Shown here: piece after piece, positions 24,856 through 31,004 of the stretch
Position numbering within the stretch: the stretch's first letter is position 1
How the letters are laid out: every line of letters begins with the position of its first letter
Assembly (NCBI GenBank): GCA_964368445.1
Contig: CAYJAY010000024.1
Location: forward strand, 1-38,520
Length of the DNA stretch: 38,520 bases
Source: CAYJAY01 sp964368445
GTDB lineage: Bacteria; Bacillota; Clostridia; Oscillospirales; Ruminococcaceae
Direction: 5' to 3'
The notes under the pieces: generated by a model
Databases searched by the model: none
Seen by the model: the letters and a program-made list of their open reading frames with translations, nothing else
Told to the model about the DNA's origin: nothing
Made by a program: the position numbers and the translations under genes

Positions 24856-26253
24856 CTACCCTAAAAACTTCTCAATACACCTCTCGAGCTCTTGCTCAGA
24901 AAGTGCTCCATATCCTAGAACAACGCTGTTGTTCGGTATCTCGAAATTAACTCTATTGCTAGTGGTATAGTATTCCGAAAGGCCTCTTATTATAATTCCG
25001 CTGTTTTTTGCAGATTGCACAATTTCGGTTTCTGTCGTGCCGTCGTCAAACCTTACAACCATGTGAAGCCCAGTGTGTTCGCCCAAAAGCGATATGTTAT
25101 GTTTTCCGAAAGAGCTATAAAGCGCGTCTATTAGCCGGTCGCGGCGGTTTCGATAGGTGACGCGAAGCCGTGAAAGATGTCGGGCGAAATGTCCGCTTTC
25201 GATGAATTTCGACAAGGTGTGTTGCTCAAACCTTGACACCGTTGAGGAATACGAGCTGTAAAGCTTGTCGAAACGCTCCAAAAGTTCAAACGGCAAAACC
25301 ATATATGCTATGCGAATTGATGGCGCAAGACACCTTGAAAATGTCCCGAGATAGATAACTTTTTGACCGTTGTCAAGGCTTTGCAGGCTTGAGATTGGTT
25401 TGCGGTCGAAACGAAACTCGCTGTCATAGTCGTCTTCAAATATATATCTGTTTTTTTGTGCGTGTGCCCACGAAACAAGCCAAAGTCTGCGGTTCATTGG
25501 AATAGTCGATCCGGTGGGGAATTGGTGGCTTGGGGTTAGGTATAAAATGTTGCATTCGCTTTTTTCTATCTCGTCCGGTATAATTCCGTTTTGATCAACC
25601 GAAATGAATTCGGTTTTTTTTTCGCAATTTTTAAAAATGCGCGATATCTTTTGATATCCGGGGTTTTCAACACCATAAACCCCATCTTCAAACAAGTTTG
25701 TTGCAAGCGAAACAAGATACTCAAATCCCGCGCCAACTACAATCTGGTCGGGTGAACAGTTAACAGCGCGGTATTCGTGAAGATATCGCGCAATCTCTAC
25801 TCGCAATCGCTCGTCGCCTTTGCGGTCGCCGTGGTTAAGCAGAGCGTCACCTTGTGAAAGCGTTTCGCGTCCTATGCGCCCCCACGTTTTATACGGAAAA
25901 AGCGTCGTGTCAAGTCCGCTGGTCGTCATGTCTAACAGCTGCTTTTTATCTTGCTTTTGCGTAACTGAATAGGAAAAAACAAGTTTTTTTTGTATATTGA
26001 ATCGTTCGATTTCTGCGACAAAAAAACCTTTTTTCGGCTGTGATATTATATATCCTTCGCTGCAAAGCATCTGATATGCCGTGTCGACCGTGTTAACACT
26101 AATCGAGAGATTTTCCGAAAGCTTGCGTTTAGACGGCATTTTGTTGTTGTGTTCAAGATTTCCCGAACGTATCTCGGAAACAACATAGTCATAGAGTTGT
26201 TGATATAAAGGAATGTTGCTTGAACTGTCAAGTGAAACGCTGAAGTTAAACAT
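24856..26253 (-). CDS. MocR-type GntR/aminotransferase regulator with Lys-to-Arg at the PLP site
   Basis: A 465-aa regulator of the MocR/PdxR/GabR family: a GntR winged helix (residues about 10-75; NKMPSKRKLSENLSISVNTV) fused to a fold-type I aminotransferase-like domain. Typical residues are present: GAGFEYLVSLA, LTPSHQFPTG and FEDDYDSEFRFD. The segment that normally reads GTFSK reads GTFSRCLAPSIRIAYMVLP; the codon is AGG. The lysine that forms the PLP Schiff base is therefore missing, so the protein may bind PLP non-covalently, bind another ligand, or sense nothing. It is divergent from an ECF S component and its promoter overlaps that gene's promoter, which suggests that it controls both. 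It ends at a bidirectional terminator. Confidence 0.93.
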   Translation of the reverse strand: MFNFSVSLDSSSNIPLYQQLYDYVVSEIRSGNLEHNNKMPSKRKLSENLSISVNTVDTAYQMLCSEGYIISQPKKGFFVAEIERFNIQKKLVFSYSVTQKQDKKQLLDMTTSGLDTTLFPYKTWGRIGRETLSQGDALLNHGDRKGDERLRVEIARYLHEYRAVNCSPDQIVVGAGFEYLVSLATNLFEDGVYGVENPGYQKISRIFKNCEKKTEFISVDQNGIIPDEIEKSECNILYLTPSHQFPTGSTIPMNRRLWLVSWAHAQKNRYIFEDDYDSEFRFDRKPISSLQSLDNGQKVIYLGTFSRCLAPSIRIAYMVLPFELLERFDKLYSSYSSTVSRFEQHTLSKFIESGHFARHLSRLRVTYRNRRDRLIDALYSSFGKHNISLLGEHTGLHMVVRFDDGTTETEIVQSAKNSGIIIRGLSEYYTTSNRVNFEIPNNSVVLGYGALSEQELERCIEKFLG

Positions 26254-26270
26254 AGGTTTTCTCCTAAAAC

Positions 26271-26314
26271 TGATACTATAAAAATTAATAAAACTGAATG
26301 TTTACATGGTATCA
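26271..26314. promoter_or_regulatory. candidate MocR operator half-sites
   Basis: TGATAC (26271-26276) and GTATCA (26309-26314) form an inverted pair 38 nt apart, start to start. On the minus strand the second reads GATACCA, containing ATACCA, the half-site reported for GabR (a MocR protein), where the sites are direct repeats; here they are inverted. A role in MocR binding is inference. Confidence 0.4.
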
Positions 26315-26329
26315 CTTTTTTGTTATATT
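26301..26329 (+). promoter_or_regulatory. promoter of the ECF S-component gene
   Basis: TTTACA (26301-26306), 17-bp spacer, TATATT (26324-26329). The expected start near 26336 falls at the first tandem repeat unit, so the leader would be about 295 nt long and carry all copies. Confidence 0.7.
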
Positions 26330-26334
26330 GTAAA
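26306..26334 (-). promoter_or_regulatory. promoter of the MocR gene, overlapping the opposite promoter
   Basis: On the minus strand TTTACA (26329-26334), 17-bp spacer, TACCAT (26306-26311). It shares almost all its bases with the plus-strand promoter, so polymerase cannot occupy both at once. Confidence 0.6.
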
Positions 26335-26591
26335 CAGTTTGAAAATGAATTTTCAAACGGCAAGTTTTGAGCTTTCATGTTTTACAACATGAACTTTGCG
26401 TAAACGCAAAGTCGCCCAAAACGTTACGGCTTGGCGAGATGAGGGTGTAAACAGTTTGAAAAATAAATTTTCAAACAGTAAGTTTTGAGCTTTCATGTTT
26501 TATAACATGAACTTTGCATAAACGCAAAGTCGCCCAAAACGTTACGGCTTGGCGAGATAAGGGTGTAAACAGTTTGAAAATGAATTTTCAA
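26330..26591 (+). repeat. 117/118-bp tandem repeat, two full copies and one partial, in the ECF leader
   Basis: Copy 1 is 26330-26446, copy 2 is 26447-26564, and a truncated third copy runs 26565-26591. The full copies differ by six substitutions, all G-to-A or C-to-T from copy 1 to copy 2, and one inserted A. Each contains three inverted repeats: TTTGAAAAT-GA-ATTTTCAAA, CATGTT-TTAC-AACATG and ACTTTGCG-TAAA-CGCAAAGT, then TCGCCCAA/TTGGCGA further on. Each also holds an 8-codon reading frame (MFYNMNFA). The function is unknown; a duplicated structured leader or operator array is likely. Confidence 0.85.
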
Positions 26592-26630
26592 TTGCAAAAT
26601 TTCACTTTACAAGAAAGGTTAATCACAAAT

Positions 26631-27206
26631 ATGAAAAAAAATAATATATTTGACATAAAGACTATTGCTAAGATAGGTCTTATGGCAGCTTTGGTTTTTA
26701 TCGGAACAAATTTAAGGATTAAAATACCGATTGGGTTGGACGGAACTATGCTCCATTTCGGAAATGTGTTTTGTTTGTTGTCGGGTCTTTTGTTTGGACC
26801 TTTGGCGGGAGGACTCTCGGCGGGAATAGGAAGCGCTATCTTTGACCTAACGAGCGAATATGCCTCGGAAGCTTGGATTACGTTTATAAACAAATTTTTT
26901 ATGGGGTTTGTTTCGGGATTGATTTCAAAACAGTTGTTCAAAAAAAACAACAAAACAATCAACTTTTTCATAGCGGCAATGGCAGGAGCGTTAACATACA
27001 GTACTCTTTATATTGTGAAAACAATCATATTTAATCTGTATGTATATGTCATACCTGTTGAAACGTTGCCGACAATCGTTGCGATTAAAGGTGTGGTGAC
27101 GTTGATAAATGCGATAATTGCGGTTTGTGTTAGCGTGTTTTTCGCAAAATCTATGCAGATACCGCTTAAAAAAGCAGGGATTGCGATGATTGCCCAAACT
27201 AAATAG
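26631..27206 (+). CDS. ECF transporter S component (substrate unknown)
   Basis: A 191-aa membrane protein with about six helices and the ECF S-component pattern: FDIKTIAKIGLMAALVFIGT at the start, then LLFGPLAGGLSAGIGSAIFDL and FINKFFMGFVSGL. S components bind a vitamin or its precursor and share an ECF energising module, which is not in the window. The frame extends upstream to 26514, but those residues are translated from repeat DNA; the ATG at 26631 with AGAAAGG upstream begins at the family start. Its neighbour is a MocR regulator, so a vitamin B6-related substrate (as in the proposed PdxU2 group) is a reasonable guess, not shown by the sequence. Confidence 0.85.
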   Translation: MKKNNIFDIKTIAKIGLMAALVFIGTNLRIKIPIGLDGTMLHFGNVFCLLSGLLFGPLAGGLSAGIGSAIFDLTSEYASEAWITFINKFFMGFVSGLISKQLFKKNNKTINFFIAAMAGALTYSTLYIVKTIIFNLYVYVIPVETLPTIVAIKGVVTLINAIIAVCVSVFFAKSMQIPLKKAGIAMIAQTK

Positions 27207-27220
27207 TATTAATAATAATA

Positions 27221-27258
27221 AAGTGTACCTTAAAAAAATTTGAGGTATACTTTTTTGT
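27221..27258 (+). terminator. terminator of the ECF gene
   Basis: AAGTGTACCT pairs with AGGTATACTT (one G-T pair) around an AT loop, followed by TTTTTTG. Confidence 0.8.
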
Positions 27259-27292
27259 TGCGTAATTTGTATAGTTTTATCATTAAATGTAG

Positions 27293-27298
27293 TATAAT
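27293..27298 (+). promoter_or_regulatory. -10 box before the homocysteine methyltransferase gene
   Basis: A perfect TATAAT lies 120 nt before the start codon; no clear -35 at 16-18 nt. It implies a leader of about 115 nt. Confidence 0.45.
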
Positions 27299-27353
27299 AA
27301 AGAAAAGGGAACACCAAAAAGATAAAAAACAAAACGGTTATAAACAAAGCAGG

Positions 27354-27394
27354 TTTGAACGAAAGCCATGACGGGAGTTCAAAAGAGTAGCTTT
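27354..27394 (+). promoter_or_regulatory. possible pseudoknot leader element
   Basis: TTTGAAC (27354-27360) pairs with GTTCAAA (27377-27383). In the 16-nt loop, AAAGC (27362-27366) could pair with GCTTT (27390-27394), making an H-type pseudoknot 7 nt before the GAAAGGAG ribosome binding site. It does not match a SAM, SAH or THF riboswitch consensus that I know. Confidence 0.35.
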
Positions 27395-27420
27395 ATGTAC
27401 GAAAGGAGCACAATTTTCAT

Positions 27421-28242
27421 ATGTCAAACATAACAATTTTAGACGGTGCAATTGGCAGCATATTAATGGAGTTTTGCAAAGAGGGGGTTTATAGTTGCAA
27501 TATAAATTCTCCCGAAAAGGTTTTGGAGTTGCATAAAAATTATGTTCAAGCAGGATCAAACATAATCTGCACCAACACGTTTAGCGCAAATCGTCCCGGA
27601 ATAGGCAACTATGATGTGAAAGAAGTTATTACAGCGGGTTTGAAGCTTGCGCGCAAAGCGGTTGAGGGAACCGAAGTTAAGGTGGCGCTTGATATCGGGC
27701 CTCTCGCAGAACTGCTTGAACCATATGGCGATCTTGAAGCAGAGGAGTGCGCCGAGATATATCGAGAGATAGTCGAATGTTGCGAGGCTTGTCCGCCCGA
27801 CTACATATTGCTTGAAACGTTTATCGACCTTGAGATGTTGAAGATTGCGGCACAGCAAGCCTCGAAATTAAACATACCGATGTTTTTGTCGATGAGCTTT
27901 ACCCCTGTCGGAAAAACAATTATGGGTAATTCGGTTAAAGATATGGTGGAAGCGTTGGAAATATACAACCCTGTTGCAATCGGTCTTAACTGTTCGCTCG
28001 AACCAAAACAGTCGTTGCCTGTTGCAAAGATGTTCCGCGAACACACAAAACTACCTTTGTTTTTTAAGCCAAACGCAGGCAAACCACAAGTTACGGCGGA
28101 TGGCATAGTTTATGAAGACCACAAGGTTTTTGCCGACGAGATGATCGAAGCGAAACAACTCGGAGATGTTTACATCGGCGGTTGTTGCGGAACGGGACCG
28201 GAATATATAAAAGAGATTTGCGAACGCATCTCGCAAAGTTAG
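27421..28242 (+). CDS. homocysteine S-methyltransferase family protein
   Basis: A 273-aa single-domain protein of the Pfam S-methyl_trans family (MmuM, BHMT and the N-terminal domain of MetH). The barrel starts at ITILDGAIGS; CTNTFSANRP and LLETFIDLEML are typical. The zinc ligands are all present: Cys in GLNCS (about residue 190) and the CC pair in GGCCGTGPEYI (about 255-260). Members transfer methyl from a methyl donor (S-methylmethionine, betaine or methylfolate) to homocysteine. Short length and lack of a cobalamin domain make a stand-alone MmuM/BHMT-like enzyme or a MetH-type split module possible; the donor cannot be told. GAAAGGAG precedes the ATG. Confidence 0.9.
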   Translation: MSNITILDGAIGSILMEFCKEGVYSCNINSPEKVLELHKNYVQAGSNIICTNTFSANRPGIGNYDVKEVITAGLKLARKAVEGTEVKVALDIGPLAELLEPYGDLEAEECAEIYREIVECCEACPPDYILLETFIDLEMLKIAAQQASKLNIPMFLSMSFTPVGKTIMGNSVKDMVEALEIYNPVAIGLNCSLEPKQSLPVAKMFREHTKLPLFFKPNAGKPQVTADGIVYEDHKVFADEMIEAKQLGDVYIGGCCGTGPEYIKEICERISQS

Positions 28243-28280
28243 GACTTAGCTTATTTAAAAGTGGGTTTAATAAATAAACT

Positions 28281-28309
28281 AGGAGGGCTTTATAGCCCTT
28301 CTTTTTTTT
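28281..28309 (+). terminator. terminator of the homocysteine methyltransferase gene
   Basis: AGGGC-TTTAT-AGCCCT-type stem followed by TCTTTTTTTA. A clear Rho-independent terminator. Confidence 0.88.
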
Positions 28310-28344
28310 AAAAAAGTTTGAAATGTAAAATATTTTTTAACAAA

Positions 28345-28362
28345 TGTCAAATATAATTGACA
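28345..28362. promoter_or_regulatory. inverted repeat before the XRE regulator gene
   Basis: TGTCAA-ATATAA-TTGACA is a perfect 6-6-6 inverted repeat. Its right arm is a consensus -35 (TTGACA) with TACTTT 17 nt downstream, so a protein bound here would cover the promoter. Autoregulation by the adjacent XRE protein is inferred. Confidence 0.5.
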
Positions 28363-28403
28363 ATAACTAAAAAATATATTACTTTATATCTAGAGGTGAT
28401 ATG

Positions 28404-28604
28404 ATGGCGAAGAATTTAAAGCTTAAATCGGCACGAGCGGCACTCGATTTGACACAAACCGACCTTGCTGTGCAAGTCGGGGTTAGCCGCCAGACTATCA
28501 ATGCCATAGAAAAAGGGGACTATAACCCCTCGATAAACCTTTGTGTTGCTATTAGCAAAGCACTGGGTAAAACTTTAAACGACCTTTTTTGGGAGGAGAA
28601 CTAA
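28404..28604 (+). CDS. small XRE-family transcriptional regulator
   Basis: A 66-67 aa Cro/CI-type helix-turn-helix protein: LKLKSARAALDLTQTDLAVQ, VGVSRQTINAIEKGDYNPSI, then ISKALGKTLNDLFWEEN. The tail is typical of the YgzD/YozG-like group that stands before small membrane-protein genes. Two ATG codons are adjacent; that at 28404 is better spaced from AGAGGTG than that at 28401. It is followed after 3 nt by a membrane protein gene, a frequent pairing in Firmicutes. Confidence 0.93.
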   Translation: MAKNLKLKSARAALDLTQTDLAVQVGVSRQTINAIEKGDYNPSINLCVAISKALGKTLNDLFWEEN

Positions 28605-28607
28605 ATA

Positions 28608-29093
28608 ATGGACAAGCAAAATTATGATGAATATCAATTAAGTGTAAGATATAAAGTTTCGTTTCAAGCGTTGATGTTAACGTTTGCTTTGTTTCTTGTT
28701 AACGCAACGATTTTAACGGGGTTTCAAGACGGTTATATGTGGGCGTCGCCTTTGGTGCAAACGGTTCTTATTATATGTGTTGTAACGATTTTTTTTGTTA
28801 CTGCCACAACGCTTAAAGGCGCATATTTAAGCAATAAGGTTAAAAAGCCTATCTATGAGAGCATATATTTCTTTGGGTTGTCGGCTCTGTTCGCAATTAC
28901 AACTTTTTCAAATGTCATTTCGTTTTCAAACGGTTTTTCGCAAGATGTCGCAGGGGCATTCATAAAAGACGGAATGTTGACCGATAGGATAGCTCCGTTT
29001 GCGATGTGTGTTGTGTTTATGTATTTTGGAGTTTTAAATCTCTGGGCGGTTAAAAGGGAAAAAAGGCAAACAAAACAAAGCGACGAGGAATGA
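28608..29093 (+). CDS. four-helix membrane protein, partner of the XRE regulator
   Basis: A 161-aa protein I cannot assign with certainty. Four hydrophobic segments are visible (FQALMLTFALFLVNATIL, VQTVLIICVVTIFFVTA, ESIYFFGLSALFAITTF and APFAMCVVFMYFGVLN), with short charged ends (KREKRQTKQSDEE at the C-terminus). It resembles the DUF2178-like or DUF6773-like proteins that follow small XRE regulators. It begins 3 nt after the regulator's stop, so the two are one operon. No transport or enzymatic motif is seen. Confidence 0.75.
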   Translation: MDKQNYDEYQLSVRYKVSFQALMLTFALFLVNATILTGFQDGYMWASPLVQTVLIICVVTIFFVTATTLKGAYLSNKVKKPIYESIYFFGLSALFAITTFSNVISFSNGFSQDVAGAFIKDGMLTDRIAPFAMCVVFMYFGVLNLWAVKREKRQTKQSDEE

Positions 29094-29103
29094 GAAAAAG
29101 ATG

Positions 29104-29134
29104 GGACAAAACCCCGTTGTCCAACCGTTTTTTA
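29104..29134 (+). terminator. terminator after the XRE operon
   Basis: GGACAA (29104-29109) pairs with TTGTCC (29117-29122) around an ACCCCG-containing loop, followed a few bases later by a T-run (GTTTTTTATAC). Confidence 0.55.
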
Positions 29135-29154
29135 TACATTATACATACGAATAT

Positions 29155-29168
29155 TGTATAAAAATTCA
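29155..29168. promoter_or_regulatory. ARG-box-like site, distal
   Basis: TGTATAAAAATTCA differs in one base from the ArgR/AhrC consensus palindrome TGAAT-N4-ATTCA. It lies about 94 nt upstream of two similar sites in the transporter promoter. Confidence 0.5.
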
Positions 29169-29242
29169 CCAAAAGTCGATATTCTATACATGTTTACTAA
29201 ATTATCGTATTTTGTTGGTTTTATATTTAAAAATACTCACTA

Positions 29243-29282
29243 TTGAAATGCATAAAAATTCATGGTATTGTATAAACATACA
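29243..29282 (+). promoter_or_regulatory. transporter promoter with two ARG-box-like sites
   Basis: Promoter: TTGAAA (29243-29248), 17-bp spacer, TATTGT (29266-29271). Site A is TGCATAAAAATTCA (29249-29262), lying in the spacer; site B is TGTATAAACATACA (29269-29282), overlapping the -10. Their starts are 20 nt apart, close to the 20-21 bp of known paired ARG boxes. A leader hairpin CGGCAT/ATGCCG follows at 29286-29302. Repression by an ArgR/AhrC protein is inferred; no argR gene is in the window. Confidence 0.55.
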
Positions 29283-29348
29283 AAACGGCATACAAAATGC
29301 CGAAAGAGTAAAACAGTAAAAAAGGAAAATTGAAAGGTAAAAAGAAAG

Positions 29349-30179
29349 ATGAAAAAATTATTAGTATTAGTTCTTGTAGCAATGTTGACATTTGGGTTGG
29401 TTGCATGTTCTGCGCCGGCAGAAACAACACCCGAAACGACAGAACCAACCGAAACAACAGAACCCGCAGAAACTGCGAAAGAAAAACTTGTTGTCGGAAC
29501 TTCGGCAGACTTTGCTCCATATGAGTTTATCATAATGGAAGACGGTCAAGAAAAAATCGTTGGATTTGACATCGATTTGGCACAAGCAATTGCAGACGAT
29601 CTTGGCATGGAACTCGAAATCAAAAACATGTCGTTCGACGCTATCATAACCGAAGTTGTTACGGGCGATATCGACCTTGGAATTTCCGGCTTCTCGCCGA
29701 CACCCGAAAGAGCAGAAGTTGTTAGCTTCTCTGAACTATACTACATGGGTGGACAATCTTTCATCATCAACGTTGAAGATGAAGGCGTATACGAAAGTTA
29801 TGAAGATTTCACAGGGCTTCAAGTTGGCGCACAAACAGGCTCTATCCAAGCTGAACTGCTTGCTGAAAACACACCTGACGCAATTCCGGTTCTTCTTCAA
29901 AAAGTTCCCGATATCATCGCTGAACTTTCGGAAGGAAAAATCGAAGGCGCATTCATGGAAACAGCTATCGCAGAAAGCTATATCAAAAACTATCCCAACG
30001 TTATGATAGCTTGGGATGTCGAGTTCGACTCAGAAGGTTCTGCTATAGCAGTTAACCAAGAAAACACAGAACTTCTCGAAGCAGTTAATGCAACGATTGC
30101 AAAGCTTCTTGAAAGCGGAGAGATGGATAACTTCGTAGCAGCAGCAAACGAAATCATCGACCAAGATATTACAGGCTAA
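29349..30179 (+). CDS. amino-acid ABC transporter substrate-binding lipoprotein
   Basis: A 276-aa periplasmic-type binding protein (SBP family 3, PF00497). A lipoprotein signal is clear: KKLLVLVLVAMLTFGLVAC with the lipobox Cys at residue 20, followed by a Thr/Glu/Pro-rich linker (about 22-45). The binding fold starts at KLVVGTSADFAPYEF and includes VGFDIDLAQAIADDLGMELE and the ligand-clamping ISGFSPTPERAEVV. Family members bind polar or basic amino acids; the exact ligand is not readable, but ARG-box-like sites in the promoter favour arginine or another basic amino acid. Two hairpins separate it from the permease gene, which could keep SBP levels above the rest. Confidence 0.95.
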   Translation: MKKLLVLVLVAMLTFGLVACSAPAETTPETTEPTETTEPAETAKEKLVVGTSADFAPYEFIIMEDGQEKIVGFDIDLAQAIADDLGMELEIKNMSFDAIITEVVTGDIDLGISGFSPTPERAEVVSFSELYYMGGQSFIINVEDEGVYESYEDFTGLQVGAQTGSIQAELLAENTPDAIPVLLQKVPDIIAELSEGKIEGAFMETAIAESYIKNYPNVMIAWDVEFDSEGSAIAVNQENTELLEAVNATIAKLLESGEMDNFVAAANEIIDQDITG

Positions 30180-30190
30180 TTACAAAATAT

Positions 30191-30235
30191 AAAAAAACTC
30201 TGTCGGGCGTTGTTGCGACGCTTGACAGAGATTTT
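30191..30235 (+). terminator. intercistronic hairpin after the SBP gene
   Basis: CTCTGTC near 30200 pairs with GACAGAG near 30225, and GGCGT with ACGCT inside. The T-run afterwards is weak (ATTTTGC), so it looks like a partial terminator or a stabilising 3' hairpin of the SBP message. Confidence 0.55.
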
Positions 30236-30238
30236 GCA

Positions 30239-30264
30239 TACTACCTTGTGTAGTAGTTTTTAAT
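30239..30264 (+). terminator. second intercistronic hairpin
   Basis: ACTAC-CTTGT-GTAGT followed by AGTTTTTAAT; a short stem with a T-run, directly before the permease ribosome binding site. Incomplete termination here would lower permease and ATPase expression relative to the SBP. Confidence 0.5.
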
Positions 30265-30293
30265 ATACAAGGTGTTATGGGAGGTTTTTTCAA

Positions 30294-31004
30294 ATGGGAT
30301 CATCACTTATCTCAATCGAAGGTTTTATTAAAACATTGGAATTTTGGCCGATGTTTATGCGTGGTACTCTATATACAATTCTATTGGCGCTTTTTGCCGT
30401 TTTTTTTGGCTGTATTTTGGCGACATTTTTGTCGTTTATGAGAATGTCAAACATAAAGATTTTAAAGTTTATCTCAAGCGTATACATCGAGTTTGTTCGT
30501 GGTACCCCGCTTTTGGTTCAACTTTATATTATCTATTACGGACTTTTCAGTGTCATAGACGTTCCATCTATTATAATTTTTGGATACATCGACACAGGGC
30601 GATTTATCCCTGGTGTTGTCGCGATTGCGTTTAACAGCGGCGGATATCTAGCCGAGATTATGAGAGCCGGAATAATGGGGGTTGACTATGGGCAAACTGA
30701 GGCAGCTCGTTCCCTTGGTTTAACTAAAGGGAAAACTATGCGGTTTGTCGTAATGCCTCAAGCTGTAAAAAATATATTGCCCCCCGTTGCAAATGAATTT
30801 GTCACGATTATTAAGGAATCGTCGGTTGTAAGCTTCCTTGGAATGGCGGAGATTATGTTTACTGCAAACGCAATAAAGGGTTCTGCGTACGTCATACTTG
30901 AACCGCTTATTATAGCGTCGCTAATATATATGTGTTTAACGTTCCCCGCTTCAAAGGGAATTCAAGCGCTCGAAAGGAGAATGAGACGTGGAGATCAACG
31001 CTAG
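30294..31004 (+). CDS. amino-acid ABC transporter permease
   Basis: A 236-aa HisM/GlnP-type permease with about five helices (TLYTILLALFAVFFGCILATF at the start), the FVRGTPLLVQLYIIYYGLF motif and the EAA loop EAARSLGLTKGKTMRFVVMPQA that docks on the ATPase. GGGAGG lies 9 nt before the ATG. It overlaps the ATPase gene by 17 nt. A single permease gene implies a homodimer. Confidence 0.96.
   Translation: MGSSLISIEGFIKTLEFWPMFMRGTLYTILLALFAVFFGCILATFLSFMRMSNIKILKFISSVYIEFVRGTPLLVQLYIIYYGLFSVIDVPSIIIFGYIDTGRFIPGVVAIAFNSGGYLAEIMRAGIMGVDYGQTEAARSLGLTKGKTMRFVVMPQAVKNILPPVANEFVTIIKESSVVSFLGMAEIMFTANAIKGSAYVILEPLIIASLIYMCLTFPASKGIQALERRMRRGDQR

Noticed and set aside
26330..26591. Tandem repeats as a CRISPR array or an insertion sequence remnant
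   Set aside because: Units are 117-118 bp with no alternating unique spacers, no cas genes, no transposase and no terminal inverted repeats with target duplications.
26514..26630. N-terminal extension of the ECF protein (39 extra residues)
   Set aside because: These residues are translated from the repeat DNA and do not fit the family; the ATG at 26631 with AGAAAGG starts at the expected first helix.
27302..27420. S-box (SAM-I) riboswitch before the homocysteine methyltransferase gene
   Set aside because: The conserved kink-turn and core segments are missing; only a single stem with possible pseudoknot pairing is visible.
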